DNA from: Croceicoccus ponticola
GTDB lineage: Bacteria > Pseudomonadota > Alphaproteobacteria > Sphingomonadales > Sphingomonadaceae
DNA length: 64,000 nt
Assembly (NCBI RefSeq): GCF_004004515.1
Contig: NZ_RXOL01000006.1
Location: 62,001 to 126,000 of the forward strand
Direction: 5' to 3'
Shown: positions 57,432-64,000 of the stretch, piece after piece
Numbering within the stretch: position 1 is the stretch's first letter
How the letters are laid out: each line of letters starts with the position of its first letter
Translations under genes and position numbers: made by a program
Notes under the pieces: generated by a model
Databases searched by the model: none
What the model was told of the DNA's origin: nothing
Seen by the model: only the letters and a program-made list of their open reading frames with translations

Positions 57432-58660
57432 TGACTCTGACCGCCGCAGAGATTCGTGCGTTTCCCGCCAAAGCAGCAATCTATCGCAAGACCGACGAGA
57501 AGGGACTCTATCTCGAAATCAGTCCGCGCGGGTCCAAGTTGTGGCGGGTGAAGTATCGCTTCAATGGAGCGGAAAAGCGTCTGGCACTTGGGGCATGGCC
57601 CGAAGTGAGCCTTGCCGATGCCCGCGCCCTTCGTGACGATGCAAGGCGCAAGTTGCGTGAGGGCATCGATCCCGGCCATGAAAAGAAGATGGGCAAGATC
57701 GCGGCGCAAATCAGCGCGGGAAACAGCTTCCTTAGCGTTGCCGAGGATTACATCGACGTACACCTTGAAAAGAGCGGCAAGGCTCCGGCAACAGTGCGAA
57801 AGTCACGCTGGTTTCTCTCGTTGCTAACTCCGGCGTTAGGGACGCGACCGATCGCGGACATCGAACCAGCCGAATTGCTGGCCGTTCTGAAAAAGCTGGA
57901 GAACAAGGGGCATCGCGAAACGGCTAATCGAGTCCGATCATTCGCGAGCCGCATATTCCGCTATGGGGTGGCAACGACGCGCTGCAAGCACGATCCCGCC
58001 GCCATGCTCGTCAACGCCCTCGCGCGGCCAACCGTTAAGCATCACGCTGCCATTCTGGAGCCGAAGATGCTCGGTGAATTCCTGCGCGCGGTCGATGGCT
58101 ACATGGGTAGCCCGGTTGTAAATCTGGCCATCCAGATAGCGCCCCACGTTTTTTTGCGGCCCGGTGAACTGAGAGCGGCCCGGTGGAGCGAGATCGACTT
58201 GGAGAATGCCATCTGGACGGTTCCTGCAGAGCGGGCGAAACTGCGGCGACCCCACTCTGTCCCCCTCTCACGACAAGTATTCGCACTGTTACGCGAACTG
58301 GAACTGCACAGCGGCGGCTTGGACTTGTTGTTTCCCGGTCTAAGGTCGCGCCTTCGTCCGATTAGCGAGAATACGTTAAACGCCAGCTACCGTCGCATGG
58401 GGTTCGACAAGGATACGGTCACTGCGCACGGTCTGCGGGCCACGGCATCCACGTTGTTGAACGAAAGCGGCAAGTGGCACTTCGACGCGATCGAGCGAGC
58501 GCTGGCGCATGGTCACAGCGACGCAACGCGAGGGGCGTATGCGCGCGGGCAGCATTGGGACGAACGAATTGCGATGGCGCAATGGTGGTCTGATTATTTG
58601 GACAAGGTGCGGGTAGGTGGGGAGATTTTACCTTTAAATCGCGCGTTGGACGCAATCTGA
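57431..58660 (+). CDS. int: Tyrosine-type site-specific integrase (P4-like, DUF4102)
   Basis: A 409-residue integrase. The N-terminal DUF4102 domain (about 1-85: LTAAEIRAFPAK, DEKGLYLEISPRGSKLW, LGAWPEVSLADARAL) is followed by a core-binding SAM-like domain and the catalytic domain. The catalytic set is R243 (FLRPGELRAARW), K270, H333 and R336 (TAHGLRATAST), H360 (LAHGHS) and nucleophile Y370 (GAYARG). All appear intact. Its start codon directly follows one copy of the ATGCCCCC repeat, suggesting self-control. Integration into tRNA-Thr is inferred from position. Confidence 0.94.
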   Translation: MTLTAAEIRAFPAKAAIYRKTDEKGLYLEISPRGSKLWRVKYRFNGAEKRLALGAWPEVSLADARALRDDARRKLREGIDPGHEKKMGKIAAQISAGNSFLSVAEDYIDVHLEKSGKAPATVRKSRWFLSLLTPALGTRPIADIEPAELLAVLKKLENKGHRETANRVRSFASRIFRYGVATTRCKHDPAAMLVNALARPTVKHHAAILEPKMLGEFLRAVDGYMGSPVVNLAIQIAPHVFLRPGELRAARWSEIDLENAIWTVPAERAKLRRPHSVPLSRQVFALLRELELHSGGLDLLFPGLRSRLRPISENTLNASYRRMGFDKDTVTAHGLRATASTLLNESGKWHFDAIERALAHGHSDATRGAYARGQHWDERIAMAQWWSDYLDKVRVGGEILPLNRALDAI

Positions 58661-58878
58661 CTTCTTTATCCCCCGAATCAATCCGTTCCCGCTCCGTTCG
58701 CCTTGTCCGTTGCCGTCCCAACCGTAAGGGTGGGGCGTCGTGATACGAGACGCTACTTGCGGAACCGATAGGATGGCTAGTCCAATCGATCCGGAATTTC
58801 GAATACGTTGCAGTAGTCTCGCCACGATCCGGTCAACAAACCTTGCCCGGTCACACTGATGGTAAGCGAGATATATCT

Positions 58879-59064
58879 ATGCGAGCGTTTTTACGTATCA
58901 GAGACTTTCAAGAAGACTACAACGTCAGCCGGTCGACCGTTTACCGACTTCATGAACGCGGCGAAATTCGTTTCGTTCATATCGGACGGGCCGTCCGCAT
59001 CGCGCGCGAAGATGCCGAACGCTGGTACGACGCGGTCACATCCAAGGAAGCCAACGATGTCTGA
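58879..59064 (+). CDS. Excisionase-like / AlpA-type helix-turn-helix protein
   Basis: A 61-residue protein consisting of one winged-helix DNA-binding motif (LRIRDFQEDYNVSRSTVYRLHERGEIRFVHIGRAVRIAREDAERWYDAV), typical for HTH_17/excisionase proteins. Such proteins direct excision or regulate the integrase of integrative elements. I use the ATG at 58879; a TTG at 58843 is in frame. The 218-bp gap between the integrase and this gene holds no further feature that I can support. Confidence 0.85.
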   Translation: MRAFLRIRDFQEDYNVSRSTVYRLHERGEIRFVHIGRAVRIAREDAERWYDAVTSKEANDV

Positions 59065-59167
59065 TTATTCGGATCGGGGAAAAAAGAGCGCCGGAAAGGC
59101 TGGAACCTATCCGACGCTCGCATCCTGAAGCCCTCTAGCCGCTGGATGCATTCTCCCTAATCCGAAA

Positions 59168-59314
59168 ATCGTAACTCGACCAACTGAAAATTACGATGGT
59201 CGCAAGCGGGTAGGCGGCTGGCCAGATACGCCAGCCGCCCGCCTAGTCCCGCATTCAAAAGCCTGATGTTTCCCGGTGTATCATTGAAACTGGCGCGCAT
59301 TTGTTTCCCGGCGT
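59168..59314. other. Structured non-coding region before the HUH-like gene (possible origin)
   Basis: It holds a 7-bp dyad ATCGTAA/TTACGAT (59168-59174 and 59191-59197), a perfect 10-bp hairpin GGCGGCTGGC/GCCAGCCGCC with 7-base loop (59213-59239), and a 13-base direct repeat TGTTTCCCGG(T/C)GT at 59267-59279 and 59302-59314. A hairpin plus repeats just upstream of a replication-type gene is the usual build of a rolling-circle or oriT region. The hairpin could also end transcription of the HTH gene. The rest of 59065-59399 shows nothing else. Confidence 0.45.
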
Positions 59315-59399
59315 TTCGCCGTTAAGAAGTAAATACGCTACCGATCAATGGCTTAAGGAAAAGACGGCGGGCGCTCCCTTATTAGGGGTGGATTGAAAC

Positions 59400-60083
59400 A
59401 TGAAACAGGGGTTCCTGCGCCGAGGCGGAGCGAACAACCGGCGCGACCGGGCCAGCAAACATTTGACCAAGCGACAGGCGGCCATGCTGATTGATGCGAC
59501 ACAGAATGCACTGGACCGGGGCGTGGGGTTCAATCGCTTTGTCACGATATCATGGGAACTGGCAGGAATTGACCCGCGCGACAGCGTAGCGGCGACGGGT
59601 GAATGGATTCGGCACGCCCGCGATTGGCTGTACCGCTATGAAGTGCCTCTAGCTTGGGTATGGACACAGGAACGCGGGCCTAAGCTGGGCGCGCATTGCC
59701 ATATCCTGATGCATGTCCCGATCGAGTTGTCGCCACTCTTTGGCAGCAAGCCCCGGCAATGGGCGCGTAAGGTTATCGAGCGACGCGGCGGTCTATACGC
59801 GGCAGGCACCCTGTTCACCCGCAAGGTTTCACTAGGAGACAGTCCTGAAAGCCACCCAGAAGCTTTTGACGCTTCGGTGATGGGCAGGCTCCACTATTTG
59901 CTGAAATGCACGCCAGCGAGGCTTGAAGGCGAGCTAGGCATGATTGGCCGGGGTCATAAGCCTTGGGGGCAGTCGGCACTGGTTTACGGGAAGCGCGCGG
60001 CAGTCTGGCAGGATCGCACCAGCCGCTTCCCCGCCGGACATAGACCAGCGACGAAAAAACGGCAAACTTCCCAAATGATTTAG
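59400..60083 (+). CDS. Putative HUH endonuclease (replication/relaxase-like) of element
   Basis: A 227-residue protein I recognise only from similar hypotheticals on alphaproteobacterial elements. The pattern WVWTQERGPKLGAHCHILMHVP contains H99-C-H101 (HUH-like), and MGRLHYLLKC places a tyrosine (Y166) about 65 residues later, the order seen in rolling-circle replication initiators. It ends with a basic tail. GHKPWGQSALVYGKRAAVWQDR is another patch shared with that group. Nicking activity is an inference. The start has a clear ATG with no strong Shine-Dalgarno; it is tail-to-tail with the endolysin remnant, 4 bp overlapping. Confidence 0.6.
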   Translation: MKQGFLRRGGANNRRDRASKHLTKRQAAMLIDATQNALDRGVGFNRFVTISWELAGIDPRDSVAATGEWIRHARDWLYRYEVPLAWVWTQERGPKLGAHCHILMHVPIELSPLFGSKPRQWARKVIERRGGLYAAGTLFTRKVSLGDSPESHPEAFDASVMGRLHYLLKCTPARLEGELGMIGRGHKPWGQSALVYGKRAAVWQDRTSRFPAGHRPATKKRQTSQMI

Positions 60084-60345
60084 GAAAATCTTCGGGGGCA
60101 GTTACCGGCCCCGCCGCTTTCCACTTTCGCCAACGCGCCCACCTGGCGCACCGAACAGCCAAGCCGCGCGGCGACCGGCGGATATGTTCGGGCGTGACCG
60201 CTCGCGCGCTGCGATTGCGAAATGTGTCGATGATCGCCTGGCGGGTCAACGGCCCGCGCAGGCCGTCGACCTTCAACCGTGGTGTCGCGCCAGCGGCGTT
60301 CAGCCAGACTTGAAAGTCCGCAAGGTCGATGCTCGGCTTTACCAT
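60080..60345 (-). pseudogene. Frameshifted, truncated phage endolysin (peptidoglycan-binding + N-acetylmuramidase)
   Basis: The 5' part (ATG at 60345) reads MVKPSIDLADFQVWLNAAGA...LKVDGLRGPLTRQAIIDTF, a peptidoglycan-binding domain. Around 60175-60190 the family sequence moves to another frame: PPVAARLGCSVRQVGALAKVESGGAG, which is the start of an N-acetylmuramidase (lysozyme-like) catalytic domain. That frame stops at 60080, soon after. So there is one frameshift and the loss of most of the catalytic domain. It is a remnant of a phage-type lysis gene. Confidence 0.6.
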
Positions 60346-60638
60346 GCGACGCGCTCCAGGAATCATCTCTGGGCGCGATGATGGCAAGATATGCAGCGAC
60401 CCGAATTCGAGCCTCGTTGTTAGTTTGGAGCGGACAACGGCGCAGTTCGCTCGTCATTATGCGGCAGCATCAGATGATTTTTGTCGCCATCGGTCGATTA
60501 GTTTTCGTGGATCGAGTACCGATCAATCTGCACCCGCGATTATGCGAGCTGCTCCAACCTAGATTGGAAAAGGTTTGGGGCTCGACGCAGCGGTAAATTT
60601 GCTCATAGGTGCAGAGCCGAAATTCCGAGGAAATGTTG
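60346..60638. other. Intergenic, 293 bp, no feature recognised
   Basis: Between the endolysin remnant and the first methyltransferase. No supported gene, tRNA or strong hairpin. The base composition drops here from GC-rich to noticeably AT-rich, so the join between the element and the polysaccharide cassette may lie within it. Confidence 0.6.
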
Positions 60639-61352
60639 ATGATCAGGCGGGTTAGGCGACTTGCGCGAGAAGGAATTGCGAATCTTCGTTTGAGTCGGAC
60701 CGCACGCGATGTGAGGCGCGAAAATCTGACATATCTGCCGCCGCGCAAATTACTTCGGATCGAAAAAGCCATTCGCGACACTGCGAAAATTTCTGGCGCA
60801 ATCTTGGAATTCGGTGTCGCCCTTGGTGGTTCAGGCATCATTTTAGCAAAATCTGGTCGCGAATATCACGGCTTTGACGTTTTCGGCATGATCCCACCTC
60901 CAAACCCTGAGAACGACGCCGCAGATGCAATCGGACGGTTCGCGGTGATAAGTGGCGGCCAGTCTTTAGGCTTGGGCGGCGATGCCTATTACGGCTATAG
61001 AACAGATCTTCTGTCTGACGTTGAGCGGTCTTTCGCTCGGCATCAGGCCCCGGCATTTTTTCATAAAGGTCTTTTCGTAGAAACATGGCCCGTGGCCAGA
61101 ATCAACCGAGCGTCATTGGTTCATATCGATTGCGACTGGCACGATCCGGTGGCCTACTGTCTTGAGGCAGTGAGAGATATATTATCGCCAGGAGGCATAA
61201 TAATTATTGATGATTATCATGACTATGAAGGTGCAAAAATTGCCGTAGATGCGTTTTTAGCTCGGAACCATCAATTCAGTTTTCGGCAAGGCCCCAACCC
61301 CTTGCTTGTGAAGGAACTCGATCTCTCTCCGCAAGGGTCGTCGAGTTCGTGA
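60639..61352 (+). CDS. TylF/MycF-type SAM-dependent methyltransferase
   Basis: A 237-residue methyltransferase resembling the macrocin O-methyltransferase (TylF) group: ISGAILEFGVALGGSGIILAK, FDVFGMIPPP, HIDCDWHDPVAYCLEAVRDILSPGGIIIIDDYHDYEGAK. In this fold the D-x-D and DDYHDYEG acidic residues bind metal, and the enzyme methylates sugar hydroxyls. The ATG at 60639 has GAGGA 7 bases upstream. Base composition is AT-richer than the housekeeping genes. It begins a surface polysaccharide cassette, so a methylated glycan is a likely product. Confidence 0.82.
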   Translation: MIRRVRRLAREGIANLRLSRTARDVRRENLTYLPPRKLLRIEKAIRDTAKISGAILEFGVALGGSGIILAKSGREYHGFDVFGMIPPPNPENDAADAIGRFAVISGGQSLGLGGDAYYGYRTDLLSDVERSFARHQAPAFFHKGLFVETWPVARINRASLVHIDCDWHDPVAYCLEAVRDILSPGGIIIIDDYHDYEGAKIAVDAFLARNHQFSFRQGPNPLLVKELDLSPQGSSSS

Positions 61353-61505
61353 CATGGCGATCGCGTTGGCGATCCGAAGTTCAGGCGCAATTTGGCAATT
61401 AGACGGTCGGATTCGGTAAGTCCCGCAAACTACGCACCGATAGTGGGGTTTCAGGCACTCCCGAATTTACTTGATGTTCGGACTTCTCTGGCAGACAGAT
61501 CCGCC

Positions 61506-62228
61506 ATGTCTCACCAGAATAACGACCTGCCGTCGAAGGCCATTCGCTGGTTCATCGGCAATTTTTCCAAAAACTCTTCTCGCGTTCACTTCGTTAAAAT
61601 TAACGCGGAATTCGCCCAATCGATCGCTCCCGGATCACGCGTCTTGGACGCTGCCTCAGGAAGCCAGCCCTACCGGCATCTGCTCGATCACTGCCTATAC
61701 GAATCCGCCGATTTTGAGCAATCCAACCGCCCTTATGCGCCTACGACGCACGTGTGCGATCTCACTGCCATTCCAGTGGAGAGCGAACACTTCGACGCGA
61801 TCTTGTTCAATCAGGGCTTGGAACACATGCCTGACCCATTGGCCGTTCTGAATGAACTTCACAGGGTATTAAAACCGGGCGGCAGAATTCTCTGCACAGC
61901 CCCCTTTTTTTACGAAGAGCACGAGCAACCCTACGATTTTTACCGATATACTCAGTTCGCGTACCAGCACATGTTCCCTAGTGCTGGCTTCCGGATCGAG
62001 CGACTTGAGTGGCTCGAAGGGTATCTTGGTACTGTTGCCTATCAATTGGATGGGGCCGCAAAGAACCTCCCGCCCTCATGGCGATATTTGCCGCTTCGAA
62101 TCGTGTTCGCGATTCTCAGCGTGATCCTTTATCGAACTGATATTCGCCATAAATACACTGCTACCGGGCATCCGAAGAACTACGCCGTATTAGGTATCAA
62201 ACCTATGCCATCGGCCAATGGTTCGTAA
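61506..62228 (+). CDS. Class I SAM-dependent methyltransferase (Methyltransf_11 type)
   Basis: A 240-residue methyltransferase: motif I SRVLDAASGSQPY, FDAILFNQGLEHMPDPLAVLNELHRVLKPGGRILCTAPF, which is the usual Methyltransf_11 core, followed by YDFYRYTQFAYQHMFPSAGFRIERLEW. The C-terminal hydrophobic stretch (LRIVFAILSVILY) may hold it near the membrane. I use the ATG at 61506; the open frame reaches 61392. It overlaps the flippase start by 11 bases. The 153 bp before it hold nothing recognised. Confidence 0.82.
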   Translation: MSHQNNDLPSKAIRWFIGNFSKNSSRVHFVKINAEFAQSIAPGSRVLDAASGSQPYRHLLDHCLYESADFEQSNRPYAPTTHVCDLTAIPVESEHFDAILFNQGLEHMPDPLAVLNELHRVLKPGGRILCTAPFFYEEHEQPYDFYRYTQFAYQHMFPSAGFRIERLEWLEGYLGTVAYQLDGAAKNLPPSWRYLPLRIVFAILSVILYRTDIRHKYTATGHPKNYAVLGIKPMPSANGS

Positions 62229-63540
62229 ATTCCGTGAATCGCCGATTCAAATGTCCGGCAAGACATTTGCACGAAACTCGGCTTGGATGTTTGGTGGTCA
62301 ATCGATCCGCCTTGCGGGCGGCCTATTAGTTGGTGTCTGGGTAGCTCGCTACCTCGGCCCAGCTGACTATGGCGTTCTTAACTATGCGATAGCCTTCTCA
62401 TCCCTGTTTGGCATTCTCGCATCGCTCGGCCTTGATGCGATCATTGTCCAACGTCTGGTCGAGACGACAGACGACGAAGATAAAATCCTCGGCACGGCTT
62501 TTGGCCTTCGATTATTCGGTTCCCTCGCTGGCCTGCTGATCGCTGTCTTGCTCTCGATTCTCAGCGGTGACCCTACCACCGTGAGCATTCTCGTGGCGAT
62601 CTCGTCCGGCGCTTTCACCGCACAGGCCCTCTATGTCATCGACTGGCGTTTTCAAGCGGCGCAGGAAAACCGTAAGTCGGTCATTGCCCAAACCATCGGG
62701 TTCCTCATCGCAGCAATCGCTCGCATATATATGATCCAAAGCGGCGCGCCGGTCGTGGCCTTTGCATTCGCCAGCCTCATCGAAGCAGCGCTTGTAAGTT
62801 GCGCTCTGCTCGCCCTCTATCTGTTGGACCGACCATCTTCGAAGTGGCGATTTGAAGGTGGGATGGCCAAAACTCTGCTGCGAAAAAGCTGGCCACTCAT
62901 TCTCTCCGGTTTCGCTTATACGGCTTACGTCCGGGTCGACGCGGTGATGGTCGGCCAGATGCTTGGCAATGCAGAAGTAGGTATCTATTCAGCTGCGATC
63001 CGCATCAGCGAGGCATGGAACTTCGTTCCTCTCATCCTCGTGACTGCTGCCTTTCCGGCGCTGCTCGCTCTTCGTTTAGCTGATCCTGACGCCTATCGGC
63101 AGCAGTTACAGAGCTTGATGAGCCTACTTGTCGCCATTTGCCTAATCGTGGCCATCGTGATTGAGATCGGTGGTGATGAATTAATTTATCGTCTCTACGG
63201 CCCGCAGTACGCTGGCGCTGGGCCAATCCTCAAAATCAGCGTCTGGAATGCGGTTTTCGTCGCGCTGGGCTTTGCGAGTGGTCGGTGGTTGATCGCGGAG
63301 GATCTCGCTCGGTATGCCTTGTTCCGCAACCTTATAGGGCTGATGATCAATGTGCTGCTCAACCTTCTTCTGATACCCAAACTTGGCGCAAAAGGTGCCG
63401 CGATCTCCACTTTGATTGCTTACATTTGCGCAAATTTTCTATCCTACGCCTTCCGACGAGACCTTCATCCGCTGTTGACGCTTAACGCTCGATCGTTGCT
63501 GATGAGCGGGTTGTTCAAGAACTTTCGGAGATTCGAGTGA
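62218..63540 (+). CDS. Oligosaccharide flippase (Wzx-like, MOP superfamily)
   Basis: A 440-residue inner-membrane protein with about 12 segments. The N-terminus NSAWMFGGQSIRLAGGLLVGVWVARYLGPADYGVLNYAIAF is typical of polysaccharide-transport flippases, as is FVPLILVTAAFPALL in the middle and LIPKLGAKGAAISTLIAY near the end. It would move lipid-linked repeat units across the inner membrane. The start at 62218 overlaps the previous gene by 11 bases. Confidence 0.9.
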   Translation: MVRKFRESPIQMSGKTFARNSAWMFGGQSIRLAGGLLVGVWVARYLGPADYGVLNYAIAFSSLFGILASLGLDAIIVQRLVETTDDEDKILGTAFGLRLFGSLAGLLIAVLLSILSGDPTTVSILVAISSGAFTAQALYVIDWRFQAAQENRKSVIAQTIGFLIAAIARIYMIQSGAPVVAFAFASLIEAALVSCALLALYLLDRPSSKWRFEGGMAKTLLRKSWPLILSGFAYTAYVRVDAVMVGQMLGNAEVGIYSAAIRISEAWNFVPLILVTAAFPALLALRLADPDAYRQQLQSLMSLLVAICLIVAIVIEIGGDELIYRLYGPQYAGAGPILKISVWNAVFVALGFASGRWLIAEDLARYALFRNLIGLMINVLLNLLLIPKLGAKGAAISTLIAYICANFLSYAFRRDLHPLLTLNARSLLMSGLFKNFRRFE

Positions 63541-64000
63541 GCGTCGCATATTTTGATCCTTCGATTGCATCCGAAAATCTCGGCGATCTCATCATCCGAG
63601 ATGCTGTATTGAAGGAATTTGGCGACATATTCTCAGACGAGCAGATTGTAGAGCTCACCACGCAAGAGGTTATTGGCAAGCGAACTCATCGTTTATCGCG
63701 CAGCGCAAAATACCGGATAATCGGTGGTACCAATCTGCTCTCTTCATTCATGTTGAAATACCGGCAGTGGCAGATCGGTATCCGTGACGCCCGGAAGCTT
63801 GGTCCCATCACCCTTATGGGAGTGGGATGGTGGCAGTATCAGCCCAACCCAGACCTCTACACACGTATGGTCTTGCGGACTGCGCTTTCTGAATCCGGAC
63901 TTCACTCTGTTCGCGACAATTACACCCGCGAGAAGCTCGCAAGCATCGGAATCAACAATGTCGTGAACACCTCCTGCCCGACCACATGGCAGCTCACGCC
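63537..64000 (+). CDS. Polysaccharide pyruvyl transferase family protein, 3' end cut
   Basis: 154 residues from the GTG at 63537 (overlapping the flippase stop in GTGA) to the window edge, starting VAYFDPSIASENLGDLIIRDAVLKEFGDIF. Motifs for the family are NLGDLIIRDAVL, YRIIGGTNLL and ITLMGVGWWQYQPNPDLYTR, plus HSVRDNYTREKLASIGI. The family adds pyruvate ketals to sugars of surface polysaccharides. The remaining part is outside the window. Confidence 0.85.
   Translation, partial: MSVAYFDPSIASENLGDLIIRDAVLKEFGDIFSDEQIVELTTQEVIGKRTHRLSRSAKYRIIGGTNLLSSFMLKYRQWQIGIRDARKLGPITLMGVGWWQYQPNPDLYTRMVLRTALSESGLHSVRDNYTREKLASIGINNVVNTSCPTTWQLT

Noticed and set aside
58859-59128. 89-codon plus-strand frame overlapping the excisionase-like gene
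   Set aside because: Different frame from the clear helix-turn-helix sequence; no motif.
59380-59400. CRISPR-like repeat end (GATTGAAAC) before the HUH-like gene
   Set aside because: Only a single occurrence; no repeat-spacer array and no cas genes.
60470-60841. 123-codon minus-strand frame over the gap and the first methyltransferase
   Set aside because: It lies mostly opposite the TylF-type gene and shows no domain.
57266-64000. Second copy of the tRNA-Thr 3' end as right attachment site
   Set aside because: Looked for TTCGAATCCTGCAGCCGG to the window end on both strands and saw none, so the right boundary is not claimed.

Overview
The window is GC-rich chromosomal DNA (roughly 63-65% by eye) from an alphaproteobacterium, most likely a member of the Sphingomonadales (Erythrobacteraceae or Sphingomonadaceae). 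This rests on the kind of genes present and how they resemble families I know from that order: a DUF6456 protein, a yajC-secD-secF operon, a NasS/NasT-controlled assimilatory nitrate cluster, paired DUF4139 proteins and a gspC-to-N operon. No 16S gene or other formal marker is present, so the taxonomic call is an inference.

Layout. 1-14 kb is mostly housekeeping: a polyprenyl diphosphate synthase cut by the left edge, a chorismate mutase, a PilZ protein, a PepSY/response regulator/histidine kinase cluster, a SIMPL protein, an ABC-F ATPase, a DUF885 protein, DUF6456 and XRE-type regulators, and yajC-secD-secF. A tRNA-Pro(GGG) follows. 14.5-28.9 kb holds a complete nitrate assimilation region, all on the minus strand. 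Read in transcription order it is nasT-nasS, nrtA-nrtB-nrtCD (the two ATPases fused), a porin, then nirB-nirD-nasA-cobA. Two untranslated leaders, before nrtA and before nirB, each carry two hexaloop hairpins of the ANTAR type followed by an intrinsic terminator, which is the expected RNA target of NasT. The same short dyad motif lies upstream of nasT, nrtA and nirB.

29-44 kb contains two DUF4139 envelope proteins, an Lrp-type regulator divergent from phhA-hppD, an MscS channel, a sulfide/persulfide detoxification operon (metallo-beta-lactamase-fold dioxygenase, two YeeE/YedE-type membrane proteins, sulfide:quinone oxidoreductase, SulP transporter), a nucleoside cluster (cytidine deaminase, LOG-family protein, PfkB kinase), a queuosine precursor transporter and Dps. 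44-53 kb is a type II secretion operon, gspC-D-E-F-G-L-M-N, without the minor pseudopilin genes gspH-K. A glycosyltransferase, a small membrane protein, rarA and an RNase H-like protein lead to a tRNA-Thr(TGT).

From the tRNA-Thr rightwards the window enters an accessory region: a tyrosine integrase right behind the tRNA, a small excisionase-like HTH protein, a structured non-coding stretch, a probable HUH-type replication or relaxase protein, a frameshifted phage endolysin remnant, and then clearly more AT-rich surface polysaccharide genes (two methyltransferases, a Wzx-like flippase and a polysaccharide pyruvyl transferase cut by the right edge). The far attachment site is not in the window.

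Non-coding stretches near or above 300 bp: 20756-21144 (nirB leader, promoter and a terminator), 59065-59399 (hairpins and repeats described below) and 60346-60638 (nothing recognised). The very long open frames opposite nasA, nirB, secD and the ABC-F gene are shadows of GC-rich coding and are not annotated.
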